A stretch of DNA of 37,852 nucleotides from Streptomyces luteolifulvus. GTDB lineage: Bacteria > Actinomycetota > Actinomycetes > Streptomycetales > Streptomycetaceae. The notes under the pieces are model-generated. The model searched no databases and had not been told where the DNA came from. It saw only the letters and a program-made list of their open reading frames with translations. The translations under genes were made by a program, and so were the position numbers. The DNA lies in the NCBI RefSeq assembly GCF_008806595.1, contig NZ_VZRB01000049.1, positions 1 through 37,852 on the forward strand, given 5' to 3'. Positions within the stretch are counted from its first letter, which is position 1, and the number at the start of each line of letters is the position of its first letter. Positions 26,147-34,576 of the stretch are shown here, piece by piece.

Positions 26147-26398
26147 ATGGCGCTGTACCTGGACGTCCACACGATCAGTGGGGGCGTCACCGCGGAAGAC
26201 GCAGCAATGGCGCACAGGGCGGATCTGCAGACGCAGGGCAGGTTCGGGGTCCGCTACCTGCGGTACTGGGTCAACGAGACGCAGGGAAAGGTCTTCTGCC
26301 TCATCGACGCACCCTCGGCGGAGGCCGCCACCGCCGTGCACAACGAGGCACACGGTCTGCTCGCCGATGACATCTTCCTCGTCGAGGAGGGCGACTGA
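26147..26398 (+). CDS. DUF4242 small protein
   Basis: An 83-residue protein that fits the DUF4242 family, a ferredoxin-like fold for which a Streptomyces member has been described as nickel-binding. MALYLDVHTISGGVTAEDAAMAHRADL and GKVFCLIDAPSAEAATAVHNEAHG are the characteristic parts. The ATG has GAAGGGA six bases upstream. It is divergent from the cupin-AraC gene. Metal binding here is inferred from the family only. Confidence 0.85.
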   Translation: MALYLDVHTISGGVTAEDAAMAHRADLQTQGRFGVRYLRYWVNETQGKVFCLIDAPSAEAATAVHNEAHGLLADDIFLVEEGD

Positions 26399-26488
26399 AG
26401 GGCGGGGTGACGCGCGGGCCGGCCGCCGTTTCGGGGGGTTGCCACATAGTCGCCGGCCGCGGCGCGGGCGGGAGTCGGGCGCCGGATT

Positions 26489-26571
26489 CTAGGGGGTGTC
26501 GTTTGGATCAGGCTGGCTGTTGAGGAGCGGCGCCTTGCAGACGCCGGCATGATCCAAACGACACCCCCTAG
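26489..26571. mobile_element. Palindromic MITE, probably IS5-type
   Basis: Arms 26489-26510 and 26550-26571 are perfect 22-base inverted repeats around a 39-base spacer. Each end begins with CTAG, so the element itself is probably 75 bp (26493-26567), GGGGTGTCGTTTGGATCA inward, between CTAG copies like the short target repeats of IS5-type elements. It encodes nothing and is a MITE or a collapsed IS. The right CTAG contains the MarR stop codon. It would also form a strong hairpin between the DUF4242 and MarR genes, which converge here. Confidence 0.75.
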
Positions 26572-27029
26572 GCGTCCTTGTGGGCTTTGAGCTTCTGCCA
26601 CACGGTACTGAGCGCCTGCAGATCGTCCCCGTCGAGGACGTCGGTGAAGACGGGGGCGAGGCACTCGCGGCGGGTGGCGTCGGCCTGCTCGAAGAGCCGG
26701 TGGCCCTCGGGGGTGAGGGAAACCTCGACGGAGCGGGCGTCGTGGGGGGAGGGGGTGCGGGTGACCAGCCCGCGGCTTTGGAGGGCGTCGACGACGCGCG
26801 AGACCTGGCTGCGGCTGAGCATCGTGCTGTTGCCCAGGACCGAGGCCGGAACGGGATCGGGGCTTGAGGCCAGCCAGAGCAGGACCTCGAACCAGGAGAC
26901 CGGCAGGTCGTGCGCCTTGCCCAGGGCGCGGTCCACGCGGTCGGTCAGGACGGTTCCGGCCCAGACCAGCCCGTAGAAGGCGTGGTCGGCCACCGGCATC
27001 TCGGCCTGGGTGAGCTTCTTCTTCGGCAT
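26568..27029 (-). CDS. MarR-family transcriptional regulator
   Basis: A 153-residue winged-helix repressor. PVSWFEVLLWLAS, NSTMLSRSQVSRVVDALQSRGLVTRTPSPHDARSVEVSLTPEGHRLFEQ is the MarR helix-turn-helix and wing, with the conserved DxRs region. It is divergent from the SDR gene across 99 bases that carry two 20-bp repeats, and probably represses both genes and is relieved by a small phenolic or oxidant ligand; the ligand is not known. The stop codon lies in the CTAG flank of the MITE. Confidence 0.93.
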   Translation of the reverse strand: MPKKKLTQAEMPVADHAFYGLVWAGTVLTDRVDRALGKAHDLPVSWFEVLLWLASSPDPVPASVLGNSTMLSRSQVSRVVDALQSRGLVTRTPSPHDARSVEVSLTPEGHRLFEQADATRRECLAPVFTDVLDGDDLQALSTVWQKLKAHKDA

Positions 27030-27050
27030 GGCTTCAGCTTAGCGGGTTGC

Positions 27051-27100
27051 GTGTACACGCACGTAAATGCATTATGGTGTGTGTACACGCACGCAAATGC
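27051..27100. promoter_or_regulatory. Two direct repeats, probable MarR operators
   Basis: GTGTACACGCACGTAAATGC (27051-27070) and GTGTACACGCACGCAAATGC (27081-27100) differ at one base and start exactly 30 bases apart, about three helical turns, in the MarR/SDR divergent region. Each begins with the palindrome GTGTACAC, extended to 12 bp (GCGTGTACACGC) in the first. This is the expected layout for a dimeric regulator bound twice on one face of DNA. Binding is inferred. Confidence 0.7.
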
Positions 27101-27128
27101 CCCTTCCGCGTCACGAAAGGCCTCCACC

Positions 27129-27995
27129 ATGTCCGCCCAGCCGTCCCAGCCGTCCCAGTCCTCCAAGGTCGTCCTCATCACCGGCACCTCCTCCGGTATC
27201 GGCCTCGCCGCCGCCGTCTCCGCGGCACGCGCCGGCTGGACCACGGTCGCCACGCTCCGTGATCCCAGCCGCTCCGACGCCCTGCGCAAGGCCGCCGCCG
27301 AGGCGGGCGTGGAGCTCGACATCCGCCGACTCGACGTCACCGACGCGGCCTCGATCACGGCGGCCGTCGACGGCGTGCTCGCCGACTACGGTCACCTGGA
27401 CGCCGTCGTCAACAACGCGGGCGCCGGACACCTCGGCACCCTGGAGAACGAGTCCCTGGCCGATGTCCGCAAGGTCATGGAGGTCAACTTCTTCGGCGTG
27501 CTCAACGTCTCGAAGGCGGCCATGCCCCACCTGCGCGCCTCCGGCGGCCGTCTGATCACCGTCACCAGCGTCGGCGGCGTCATCGGGCAGCCCTTCAACG
27601 AGGCCTACTGCGCTGCCAAGTTCGCCGTCGAGGGATACATGGAGAGCCTGGCCCCCGTGGCCGCGGCGCACGGCGTCTCCGTCTGCGTGATCGAGCCCGG
27701 CGCCGTGGCCACCGAGTTCGTCGCCAACGTCGGCGTCGACCTGGACGAGGCCGTTGCCGATGCCGGGGTGTACGCGCCCCAGCTGAACGCCTACCTCAAG
27801 CGCACGGTCGCGCAGTTCTTCGACGGCGCGCAGAGCGCCGAGGGCGCCGCCGAGTCGGTGATAGCGGCGCTGACCGCTGACGAGCCCGCCTTCCGCCTGC
27901 AGACCTCCGACTGGGCCCGCGGCTTTGCGGGCACCAAGATCTCCGACCTGGACGGCTCCGCGGTCCTCGGCATGACCAACGGCTGGGTCGCCTGA
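27129..27995 (+). CDS. Short-chain dehydrogenase/reductase
   Basis: A 288-residue SDR oxidoreductase. The cofactor motif TGTSSGIG (residues 18-25), NNAG near 95-98, and catalytic Ser147, Tyr160 and Lys164 (YCAAK) are all present, so it is probably active with NAD(P)H. The length is slightly above the classical 250. The ATG at 27129 is preceded by GAAAGG. It is divergent from the MarR gene, whose product probably controls it. The substrate is not evident. Confidence 0.93.
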   Translation: MSAQPSQPSQSSKVVLITGTSSGIGLAAAVSAARAGWTTVATLRDPSRSDALRKAAAEAGVELDIRRLDVTDAASITAAVDGVLADYGHLDAVVNNAGAGHLGTLENESLADVRKVMEVNFFGVLNVSKAAMPHLRASGGRLITVTSVGGVIGQPFNEAYCAAKFAVEGYMESLAPVAAAHGVSVCVIEPGAVATEFVANVGVDLDEAVADAGVYAPQLNAYLKRTVAQFFDGAQSAEGAAESVIAALTADEPAFRLQTSDWARGFAGTKISDLDGSAVLGMTNGWVA

Positions 27996-28077
27996 CTGGG
28001 CGCTGCGGACGGAGAGCGGTGGGGTCATCGGCGAGGCTTCGAACCGGGCGGAACTGCTGTCGCCCACCGCGACGATC

Positions 28078-28749
28078 TCAGCCGCCCGGCGTGACCAGCC
28101 CCGTCTCGTACGCGATCACCACGGCCTGAGCCCTGCTGTCCAGGTGCAGTTTGCTCATGGTGCGGTTGAGGTGGGTTTTGACGGTCGCCTCGCTGATGAA
28201 GAGGTGGTCGGCGATCTCCAGGTTGCTGAGACCGCGTCCGATCAGCTTCAGCACCTCCACCTCCCGCGACGTCAACGGGGCGAGGTCGGGCGGGAGTTGG
28301 CCACCGCTGACGTACGTCTCGGTCTGCCGGGCGAAGGCGTCGACGAGCCGGCGCGTCACGCTCGGCGCGAACAGCGCGTCACCGCCGCTGACCGCGGCCA
28401 CCGCGGCGAGCAGCCGTTCCGGCCCCGAGTCCTTCAGCAGGAAGCCCGAGGCCCCGGCGCGGAGTCCGCCGTACACGTACTCGTCGAGGTCGAAGGTGGT
28501 CAGTACCAGCACCCGTGGCGCGGGGTCGGGCGCCTGGGCGAGGATCTTCTTGGTGGCCTCGATGCCGTTCATGCCGGGCATCCGGATGTCCATCAGCACC
28601 ACGTCGGGGCGTGTGCGGGCGGCCAGTGCCACGGCTTCCTCGCCGTCGCTCGCCTCGCCGACGACCTCGATCCCGGGTGCAGCGTTCAGCACGCCCACCA
28701 GTCCGGCACGGATGAGGAACTGGTCGTCGACGACAAGCACCTTGGTCAT
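28078..28749 (-). CDS. Response regulator, NarL/LuxR type
   Basis: A 223-residue response regulator. The receiver domain has acidic residues Asp8 and Asp9, phospho-acceptor Asp54 (VVLMDIRMPGMNG) and Lys106 (FLLKDSG). The C-terminal LuxR-type helix-turn-helix (LTSREVEVLKLIGRGLSNLEIADHLFISEATVKTHLNRTMSKL) is intact. The start codon overlaps the kinase stop as ATGA, so the two form a coupled pair. Targets are unknown; neighbouring genes are candidates. Confidence 0.95.
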   Translation of the reverse strand: MTKVLVVDDQFLIRAGLVGVLNAAPGIEVVGEASDGEEAVALAARTRPDVVLMDIRMPGMNGIEATKKILAQAPDPAPRVLVLTTFDLDEYVYGGLRAGASGFLLKDSGPERLLAAVAAVSGGDALFAPSVTRRLVDAFARQTETYVSGGQLPPDLAPLTSREVEVLKLIGRGLSNLEIADHLFISEATVKTHLNRTMSKLHLDSRAQAVVIAYETGLVTPGG

Positions 28750-29918
28750 CCCCGTTTGCCGTCCCCCTGCGCGTCGTCTCCGAGCCGCCCGGCCTGCGGC
28801 GAGGTCGGCAGGGTCAGCCGTACGGCGAAACCGCCCTCGCTGCGTGGGCCGACACGGATCGTCCCGCCGTAGAGCTTGGCCCGTTCACGCATGCCAATCA
28901 AGCCCAGTCCCGGCCCGGCGGGCAGCCTGTCCTGAATCACCCCCTGTCCGTCGTTGACGACCGAAACCGCGACCTCGTGGGCTCCGTAGTGCAGCACGAC
29001 CATGACCCGGGCCTGACGAGCGTGCTTGATCACGTTGGTCAGGGCCTCCTGCACGACCCGGTACGCACACAGTTCGACACCGGGCGCGAGCGGCCGCGCC
29101 GTTCCCTCGATGCGCAGCTCGACCGGTACGCCGCCCGCCCGGACCCGTTCCACCAGGTCGCCCAGGCGGGCGAGGCCCGGCATCGGGTCGGGCGGCGCGC
29201 CGTCCGTCTCCTCCGCACGCAGTACTTGGAGCATGCGCCGCAGCTCCTCAAGGGCTTCCGCGCTGGTGCCGGTGATGGTGTCCAGGGCGGTCCGCGCCGT
29301 GGGCGGGTCGGACTCGAAGACGAACGTCCCGAGGCCGGCCTGCACGGAGATCACCGACATATGGTGCGCGACCACGTCGTGCAGTTCGCGCGCGATCCGG
29401 CTGCGCTCCTCGGCGACCGCGCGCCGGGCCCGCTCGGCCTTCTCCCGCCGCAGCCGGCGGGTGAGTTCGGCGGACCTCAGTGCCAGGGTTCCGAACCACC
29501 ACAGAACCGCGGCGAAGCCCACGGCCTGCCCCACCACCGACACCATGGAGGCCTTCGGGGCAAGCGCCCCCGCGTAGATCCACACCGCGGCCATGAGCAC
29601 CGCGCAGCCTGCCGAGACCCGCGCCGGGCGCAGCGACGCGACCGTGTAGATCGCGAGCATCGGGCCGAAGGAGTTCACCACGGGCCAGTAGCCGGCCGTG
29701 ATGTAGCCGAACCAGATCAGCAGGGACGTCAGGGCCACGGTGACCGGCGCCCGGCTGCGGGCGACCAGCGGAAAGTTGACCGCTCCCACCAGGACGTAGC
29801 CCGGCGCATCGAGCGGGGGCCACCCCTGTGCGGTCGCCTCCTGCGCCATCAGTACGGCGATGGTGGTCGGCGCGGCCGCGAGCAGCGCGTCGACGGCCAG
29901 GGGGCGGATCGGCATCAT
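28746..29918 (-). CDS. Sensor histidine kinase, HisKA_3 type
   Basis: A membrane histidine kinase of 390 residues. The N-terminal 150 residues hold about five hydrophobic segments and no extended extracellular loop. The DHp segment reads EERSRIARELHDVVAHHMSVISVQAG with phospho-acceptor His180. The HATPase has VVQEALTNVIKHA (N-box), VVNDGQG and GLGLIGMRERAKLYGG. The stimulus is unknown; a membrane-embedded sensor is usually tuned to envelope stress. The ATG pair at 29918/29915 has CGGAG about ten bases upstream. The upstream interval 29919-30160 carries a terminator hairpin and nothing else I can support. Confidence 0.95.
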   Translation of the reverse strand: MMPIRPLAVDALLAAAPTTIAVLMAQEATAQGWPPLDAPGYVLVGAVNFPLVARSRAPVTVALTSLLIWFGYITAGYWPVVNSFGPMLAIYTVASLRPARVSAGCAVLMAAVWIYAGALAPKASMVSVVGQAVGFAAVLWWFGTLALRSAELTRRLRREKAERARRAVAEERSRIARELHDVVAHHMSVISVQAGLGTFVFESDPPTARTALDTITGTSAEALEELRRMLQVLRAEETDGAPPDPMPGLARLGDLVERVRAGGVPVELRIEGTARPLAPGVELCAYRVVQEALTNVIKHARQARVMVVLHYGAHEVAVSVVNDGQGVIQDRLPAGPGLGLIGMRERAKLYGGTIRVGPRSEGGFAVRLTLPTSPQAGRLGDDAQGDGKRG

Positions 29919-30060
29919 CGCAGCGTAGCTCCGGGAGGGAGTACGGCACGTCAAACCAACGCGGTACGGCCGCTACCGCGGGGTTGACCGTGCCGGCAGA
30001 TTCACGGACTTCCAACGCGCCGGGTTGACGCCCGCACGGCCCGTTCCTGTCGAGAAGACG

Positions 30061-30096
30061 GTCCAGGGACCGGCTCGGTCGAACCGGTCCCTGGAC
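30061..30096 (-). terminator. 13-bp perfect hairpin after the secreted-protein gene
   Basis: Arms GTCCAGGGACCGG (30061-30073) and its complement (30084-30096) pair perfectly around a ten-base loop. On the minus strand it lies 65 bases beyond the stop of the secreted-protein gene, separating it from the kinase operon. Confidence 0.6.
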
Positions 30097-30160
30097 GCCT
30101 GCCCGGCAGCGGCGTCCCCCTTGGCCAGGCCGGGCACAGCAGGGCGCCTGTGATCCGGGC

Positions 30161-30634
30161 TCAGCAGAGTCGCCAGGTACCCGGCCAGCTCCCGTTCCCG
30201 CGCGGTCGCCACCAGCACCTGTTGTCCGTGCCGATGGTCGCCACGCCCGTCGGGTCGGTGGCGTACGCGCCGTTCGGTGCGGCACTGCGGGCCACGCCAC
30301 CGAGGCTCTTCCAGCCGCCGGCGCCCCTCCAGATGTGGTAGATCCGGTAGTTGGTGCCGACGACGAAGTACTCGTAGTTTCCGCCGCCCCAGTTGTACCT
30401 GAAGTAGTCGAAGCCGCAGACCCGGTAACCGCGGTGCCCGTAGACGTCGATGGCACACGCGGCGTTTGCTGACGCGCCGTCGGCCGGCTTGGAGCCTTCG
30501 AACTTCTCGATCGAGACGGGTGCGGTGCGCTGCGCCGGCACGCCCTCCGCTGCGGCCGAGGCGGGCGCCATTGAGGCCAAGGTGCCCAGGAACACGGCGG
30601 CGAGCGTCCCCGGTAAGACCGTTCCGCGTTTCAT
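30161..30634 (-). CDS. Small secreted protein, unknown function
   Basis: A 157-residue protein with a signal peptide (MKRGTVLPGTLAAVFLGTLASMAPASA, cleaved near residue 27). The mature part is rich in aromatic and glycine residues (RVCGFDYFRYNWGGGNYEYFVVGTNYRIYHIW), with Cys at 59, 73, 140 and 157 that could form two disulfides. The ATG at 30634 has GGGAG upstream. It resembles small secreted Streptomyces proteins of unknown function; I do not recognise a family. Confidence 0.8.
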   Translation of the reverse strand: MKRGTVLPGTLAAVFLGTLASMAPASAAAEGVPAQRTAPVSIEKFEGSKPADGASANAACAIDVYGHRGYRVCGFDYFRYNWGGGNYEYFVVGTNYRIYHIWRGAGGWKSLGGVARSAAPNGAYATDPTGVATIGTDNRCWWRPRGNGSWPGTWRLC

Positions 30635-30937
30635 GCTTTCTCCCATCGCAGAGTTTCGACACGGGGAACCTACGAGCGCGGTCACATGGGGTCGTCAAAC
30701 GTGAGTTGGAGTATGGGGTCAACTCTCGCGGTAGGCAGGAGACGTCCTACGCCGCACGGTTGAGGCCGGACGTCTTCCGCCGGTGGGGTACGGCGCCCTT
30801 GCACCGCACGATTCCGCTTCCGTTTCCGTCTGGTGCAGCCCGCCGTCTGTTCGGCTCAAAGCCGCGTGGTCGGGGTCTGCCGGGTGTGGCAGCCTGAGGC
30901 GGACCGAGCCCAGGAGGACTGCAGGAGGACTGCTGCC
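30635..30937. other. Divergent intergenic region
   Basis: No gene is supported here. A GAGTTG/CAACTC dyad (30703-30708 and 30720-30725) could be an operator for one of the flanking genes. At its right end an 11-bp unit, CAGGAGGACTG, is tandemly repeated (30911-30921 and 30922-30932), duplicating the ribosome site of the 30938 gene. Confidence 0.35.
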
Positions 30938-31333
30938 GTGAGCGAAACTGCCGAGGTCACGGGGCCGCAGATCTCGCAGCGCTGTCAGATCGACTGCGTG
31001 CGCGTGGGAGAGCCGGAGCGGCGGCGGGCCGTGTTCCGTTTGACGGTGACCAACCGCTCGGAGGTGGCGGTGGGGCGGTGGGCGATGTCTTTCAATCTGC
31101 CCCCTGGTACACACGCGTACGGGAAGGGAACCGAATTCGACATCGCTCCGGAGATCTCCGCGGCGAGCGGCCCTCCGGCCGTGTTCGAGGTGGAATGTCT
31201 GGGGGATGTCTACCTGTGTGCAGCCACATGGGATCTTGCGCCCGGCGCGCGGGCCGCAGTCCGTGTCACGGTCCACGGCCCGGACTGTCTCACCCGGTCA
31301 TCCAGGCCGCAGGGACTGAGCGTTCTCTCCTGA
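30938..31333 (+). CDS. Hypothetical protein, possible Ig/CBM-like fold
   Basis: A 131-residue protein. No signal peptide is visible at the chosen GTG. The middle (FRLTVTNRSEVAVGRWAMSFNLPPGTHAYG) has the alternation and Trp/Phe placement of a beta-sandwich domain such as a family 2 carbohydrate-binding module; this is tentative. The GTG at 30938 is preceded by two AGGAGG copies, at 30912-30917 and 30923-30928, in tandem. Its 3' end overlaps the antisense DUF5519 gene by 124 bases. Confidence 0.6.
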   Translation: MSETAEVTGPQISQRCQIDCVRVGEPERRRAVFRLTVTNRSEVAVGRWAMSFNLPPGTHAYGKGTEFDIAPEISAASGPPAVFEVECLGDVYLCAATWDLAPGARAAVRVTVHGPDCLTRSSRPQGLSVLS

Positions 31334-31599
31334 GGCATCCAGCCAGGGCCTGAGTCCAGATGAACGGTCACCCACGCCGACCCCGGATGCAGCCGGATCG
31401 CGGTGGACCGGCTCAGCTCCGGATGCAGCCGCCGGATGACAGCTCCCGTCAGGTGAAGATCGGCATCGTGCTCCCCATGGATGTGCACGATCTCAGCATC
31501 GGCGGCACGCAAGGCAACTCCGCATCCGCACGCGGGAACAGCACGGCGGAGATCAGGCCATGCCCCCAGCTGTTCCACCGCATGCTGTGCTTCGTTCAT
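31210..31599 (-). pseudogene. DUF5519 (luciferase-domain) protein, C-terminally replaced
   Basis: The first 77 residues (LGAWPDLRRAVPACGCGVALRAADAEIVHIHGEHDADLHLTGAVIRRLHPELSRSTAIRLHPGSAWVTVHLDSG) match my recollection of the small DUF5519 proteins of Streptomyces. The usual leucine-rich end (DVDLLLxLVS) is missing and the frame runs into unrelated residues, overlapping the convergent 30938 gene. It is probably truncated by a deletion or rearrangement near 31365. The ATG at 31599 has AGGA upstream. Confidence 0.55.
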
Positions 31600-31777
31600 G
31601 CAAGTCATCCTGGCCCGGGAAGGTGCGCAGAACCACCCCTGTTCCGGGCCGCCTCACAGCCCGGCTCCACGCATCGTGTCGGCTGGGGCCACCGCGACCC
31701 CACCCGGATGGGTGAAGTCGCTAGGTCATGGCCTGTCTCCGGTGCATTGGGCGGCGGTTCGTGGCAGTCAGTGGCGG

Positions 31778-32002
31778 TCAGTCCGAATCCGGCTGAGTGA
31801 GGCTGTAGGAAGGCACTGGGTCGGGGGACGCCGGCCCATGGCCGGTGGACCCCGTTCCGTGCAGGATCAGTGCCATGATCAGCGCAACCACAACTGCGCC
31901 CAGGACCATCTCAGTGATCGCTTTGACGATGAGGTCAGCGAGGCGCGCTCCGGGGATCAGCAGCATGAGACAACCCAGTATGGCTAACGAGATGGTGGAC
32001 AT
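31778..32002 (-). CDS. Small membrane peptide (74 aa)
   Basis: A 74-residue protein with two hydrophobic segments (residues 4-17 and 33-47) and a short polar C-terminus. The ATG at 32002 has GGAGG five bases upstream, which makes translation credible despite the size. It is divergent from the STAND NTPase gene with 167 bases between. No family recognised. Its company is suggestive of a regulated membrane peptide, but that is inference. Confidence 0.7.
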   Translation of the reverse strand: MSTISLAILGCLMLLIPGARLADLIVKAITEMVLGAVVVALIMALILHGTGSTGHGPASPDPVPSYSLTQPDSD

Positions 32003-32169
32003 CCGACCCTCCGCTCTGTTCGGCCCGCATCGACGGGAATAAGCAGTACGCTCCGCTTCGGGCAGGGGTCTTCCAATGGTTTGACAGTTCAGGATGGTTA
32101 CGAACGCCCAAAAACTGTGGCTTTTACGGTTAATTCCGGCATGCTGGATCCGGCTGCGGACGAGGAAGC

Positions 32170-34548
32170 ATGAACAAACAGACACCTTGCCCGTCAGTCG
32201 GCCCACCGGACCCAGAGGCTGCACGCTCCATCGCAGAGTTCGGCGCGTTACTTCGGCAACTGCGTATCTGGGCAAAGGTGTCGATCGGTGCCCTGGGCAA
32301 GCAGAGCATAGGGCACCGCTGTTTGGGGAAGCTGAGCAAAGGTACGGTTTCCCAACGGGAACGAGGGCAAGGCATGCCCAGGTCCTATGAGGACTACGAG
32401 TTGTTCGTGGACTGCTTCGTGCGCGCGTGCCTGGCGCACACACAGTTGCCGACGGAAACCCTCCAGACCGAGGTCGATCGCTGGTGCAGTGCATGGCGGG
32501 CGCTGGCCAATGCTCCCTCCTCGGACGTGGGCACGGAACATTCCCCGCCTCGGCTCCTGCCTCCCGCAACGACTTCCCATCTGGCCGGGCGCCTGTCACA
32601 TGTGGAGGAGCTGGACCGGCTCCTTGCCGGCTCTTCCGCGCAGGAGGAGGTTCCCCTCGTCTCCATCACCGGGCCGCCTGGCGTGGGCAAGACGGCCCTG
32701 GCCATCCAATGGGCTCACCGGGTGGCGGAACGGTTCCCCGATGGGCAGTTGTACGTGGACCTCCGCGGCTGGGACGGCGACCACGAGGTGCTGGCGCCGG
32801 AGACGGTGCTGAGCCGTTTCCTCAGAGACCTGCGGGTTCCCGATGCCGAACTGCCGTCGACGCTGGATGAACTTGAGGCCCGCTTTCGTACCGAGACTGC
32901 CGATCGTCGCATGCTGCTGGTGCTCGACAACGCGGCAGGACCCGAACAGATCCGCCCGCTGCTGCCTGGTTCGCGCCACTGCCGCACCGTGGTGACCAGC
33001 CGAGCTCCGCTGACCGGCATCGGCGCCCGGGCCATGCCGCTCGATGTGCTGAGCGAGACGGAGTCGTTCGAGCTGATCGCCTCACTCATCGGCGTCGTCC
33101 GTGCACAGGACGAGCCGGACGCGGTCAGCCTTGTGGCACGGCTGTGTGCCCGACTCCCGCTGGCGCTGCGGATCGTGGGCGAGGGCATCGCCGTCCGGCC
33201 CGCCATCTCAGTGGCCGAAGCAGCTGAAGAGATCGCCGACGAGTCAACTCGGCTGGACACGCTCGGCGTGGGCACCGACGAGGCACATGACATCCGTTCG
33301 GTCTTCTCCTGGTCACTGCGCTACCTCAGTCCGCCGGCCGCCCGGCTGTTCCGGCTTCTGGGACTCCACGAGGGACCAGATCTGCCCCTGCCTGTCGTCG
33401 CCGCACTCGCCGACATTCCGTCGGCGGCCGCACGCCACCTCGTTCACATGCTCGTGCGGGTCAACCTCATCGAACAGCGACCAGGCGGCCGTTACCGCTT
33501 CCACGACCTGCTCCGGCTGTATGCACGAGAGCGCGCCATGGACCTCCCGCAAGAACAACGGATCCAAGCTGTCGAACGGTTGTCGGCCTGGTACCTCAAG
33601 GCGGGCGACGCCTCCGACCGGGTCTTTGCCCCAAGCCGCCGACGCGTCCCGATTCACGATCGCGACCTCCCTCACGTCCCGGCGGCGCCGCCCATGGCCG
33701 ACCACCGGGCCGCGTTCGCCTGGGGTGACACGGAGCGGGAGAACGTGCTGTCGGTGGTGCGCCAGTGTGCGAGGGAGGAACTGCACGAGGCCGCCTGGCA
33801 GTTGCCCGCGGTCATGGGTGAGTACTTCTACCTTCGTAAGATGTGGGCCGACCTCTACGCAACCCACAAGGACGCCTTACCGTCGGCCCAGCGCACAAGT
33901 CTCGTCGCGGAGGCCTGGATCCGCAGCAACCTCGGCTTCGCCGGCAGTCACATCGGGATGTACCGAGAGGCTGAAGAACACTGCCGGAGGGCGGTGGAAG
34001 CCACGACGAGCATCGGTGACCCGATGAGCACGGGCATCGCCTGGAACAACCTGGGGATCGCCCTCGGCGGGCTCCGGGAGTGGGACGAGGCCCTCGCCGC
34101 ATTCCAGCGTGCCCTTGAATTGCATCGCTCCCAAGGAAACCAGTGGGGCGAAGCCCATGCGCTCATGAACATGGCACGTGCTCACGCCGGCCGAGGCGAA
34201 TGGGACGCGGCGGTCGAGCTGTACGTACGGGCCGGGGAACTGCACGGAGCCATCGGAAACCGAGTGGTGGAAGGCACAGTGCTGCACGAACTCGGCCTCG
34301 CCCACGCCGCACAGGCGCGATGGGAACAGGCAACCGACTGCTACCAACGCGCCCTGGCCATACACAACGAGGTGGACAACCGGATCGGCGCCGGCATCAC
34401 TCTGGACGACCTGGCTGCCGCGCTGTTGGCGAGGGGACACCGCGATGAGGCGCTGGACCGCTGGCGCCAAGCACTGATCGTCCTCGAGGAACTCGCGCAT
34501 CCGCGAGCCGAACTCGTACGCAATCGCCTCGAGTCGGCACAGCGGTAA
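32170..34548 (+). CDS. STAND NTPase: HTH-like, NB-ARC, TPR repeats
   Basis: A 792-residue signal-transduction ATPase. Residues about 22-86 resemble an XRE-type helix-turn-helix with an insertion (LRQLRIWAKVS...GTVSQRERGQGMP). The NB-ARC/STAND core has Walker A GPPGVGKT (168-175), Walker B MLLVLDN (248-254), LPLAL (329-333) and RFHDLLRLYA (443-452). The C-terminal 220 residues hold tetratricopeptide-like repeats (AWNNLGIALGGLREWDEALAAFQRALELH and others). Such proteins act as regulators switched by nucleotide and ligand. It has no SARP domain, unlike AfsR. The ATG has GAGGA upstream. It is divergent from a small membrane peptide. Confidence 0.93.
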   Translation: MNKQTPCPSVGPPDPEAARSIAEFGALLRQLRIWAKVSIGALGKQSIGHRCLGKLSKGTVSQRERGQGMPRSYEDYELFVDCFVRACLAHTQLPTETLQTEVDRWCSAWRALANAPSSDVGTEHSPPRLLPPATTSHLAGRLSHVEELDRLLAGSSAQEEVPLVSITGPPGVGKTALAIQWAHRVAERFPDGQLYVDLRGWDGDHEVLAPETVLSRFLRDLRVPDAELPSTLDELEARFRTETADRRMLLVLDNAAGPEQIRPLLPGSRHCRTVVTSRAPLTGIGARAMPLDVLSETESFELIASLIGVVRAQDEPDAVSLVARLCARLPLALRIVGEGIAVRPAISVAEAAEEIADESTRLDTLGVGTDEAHDIRSVFSWSLRYLSPPAARLFRLLGLHEGPDLPLPVVAALADIPSAAARHLVHMLVRVNLIEQRPGGRYRFHDLLRLYARERAMDLPQEQRIQAVERLSAWYLKAGDASDRVFAPSRRRVPIHDRDLPHVPAAPPMADHRAAFAWGDTERENVLSVVRQCAREELHEAAWQLPAVMGEYFYLRKMWADLYATHKDALPSAQRTSLVAEAWIRSNLGFAGSHIGMYREAEEHCRRAVEATTSIGDPMSTGIAWNNLGIALGGLREWDEALAAFQRALELHRSQGNQWGEAHALMNMARAHAGRGEWDAAVELYVRAGELHGAIGNRVVEGTVLHELGLAHAAQARWEQATDCYQRALAIHNEVDNRIGAGITLDDLAAALLARGHRDEALDRWRQALIVLEELAHPRAELVRNRLESAQR

Positions 34549-34576
34549 CTCACCTACGGGGTGCTGTGACCGTCCA

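Noticed and set aside
26568..26571. The MITE creating a new stop codon for MarR
   Set aside because: The CTAG is the presumed target, so the TAG stop was probably there before insertion.
32081..32086. TTGACA as a -35 box for the STAND gene
   Set aside because: No matching -10 sequence lies 16-18 bases downstream.
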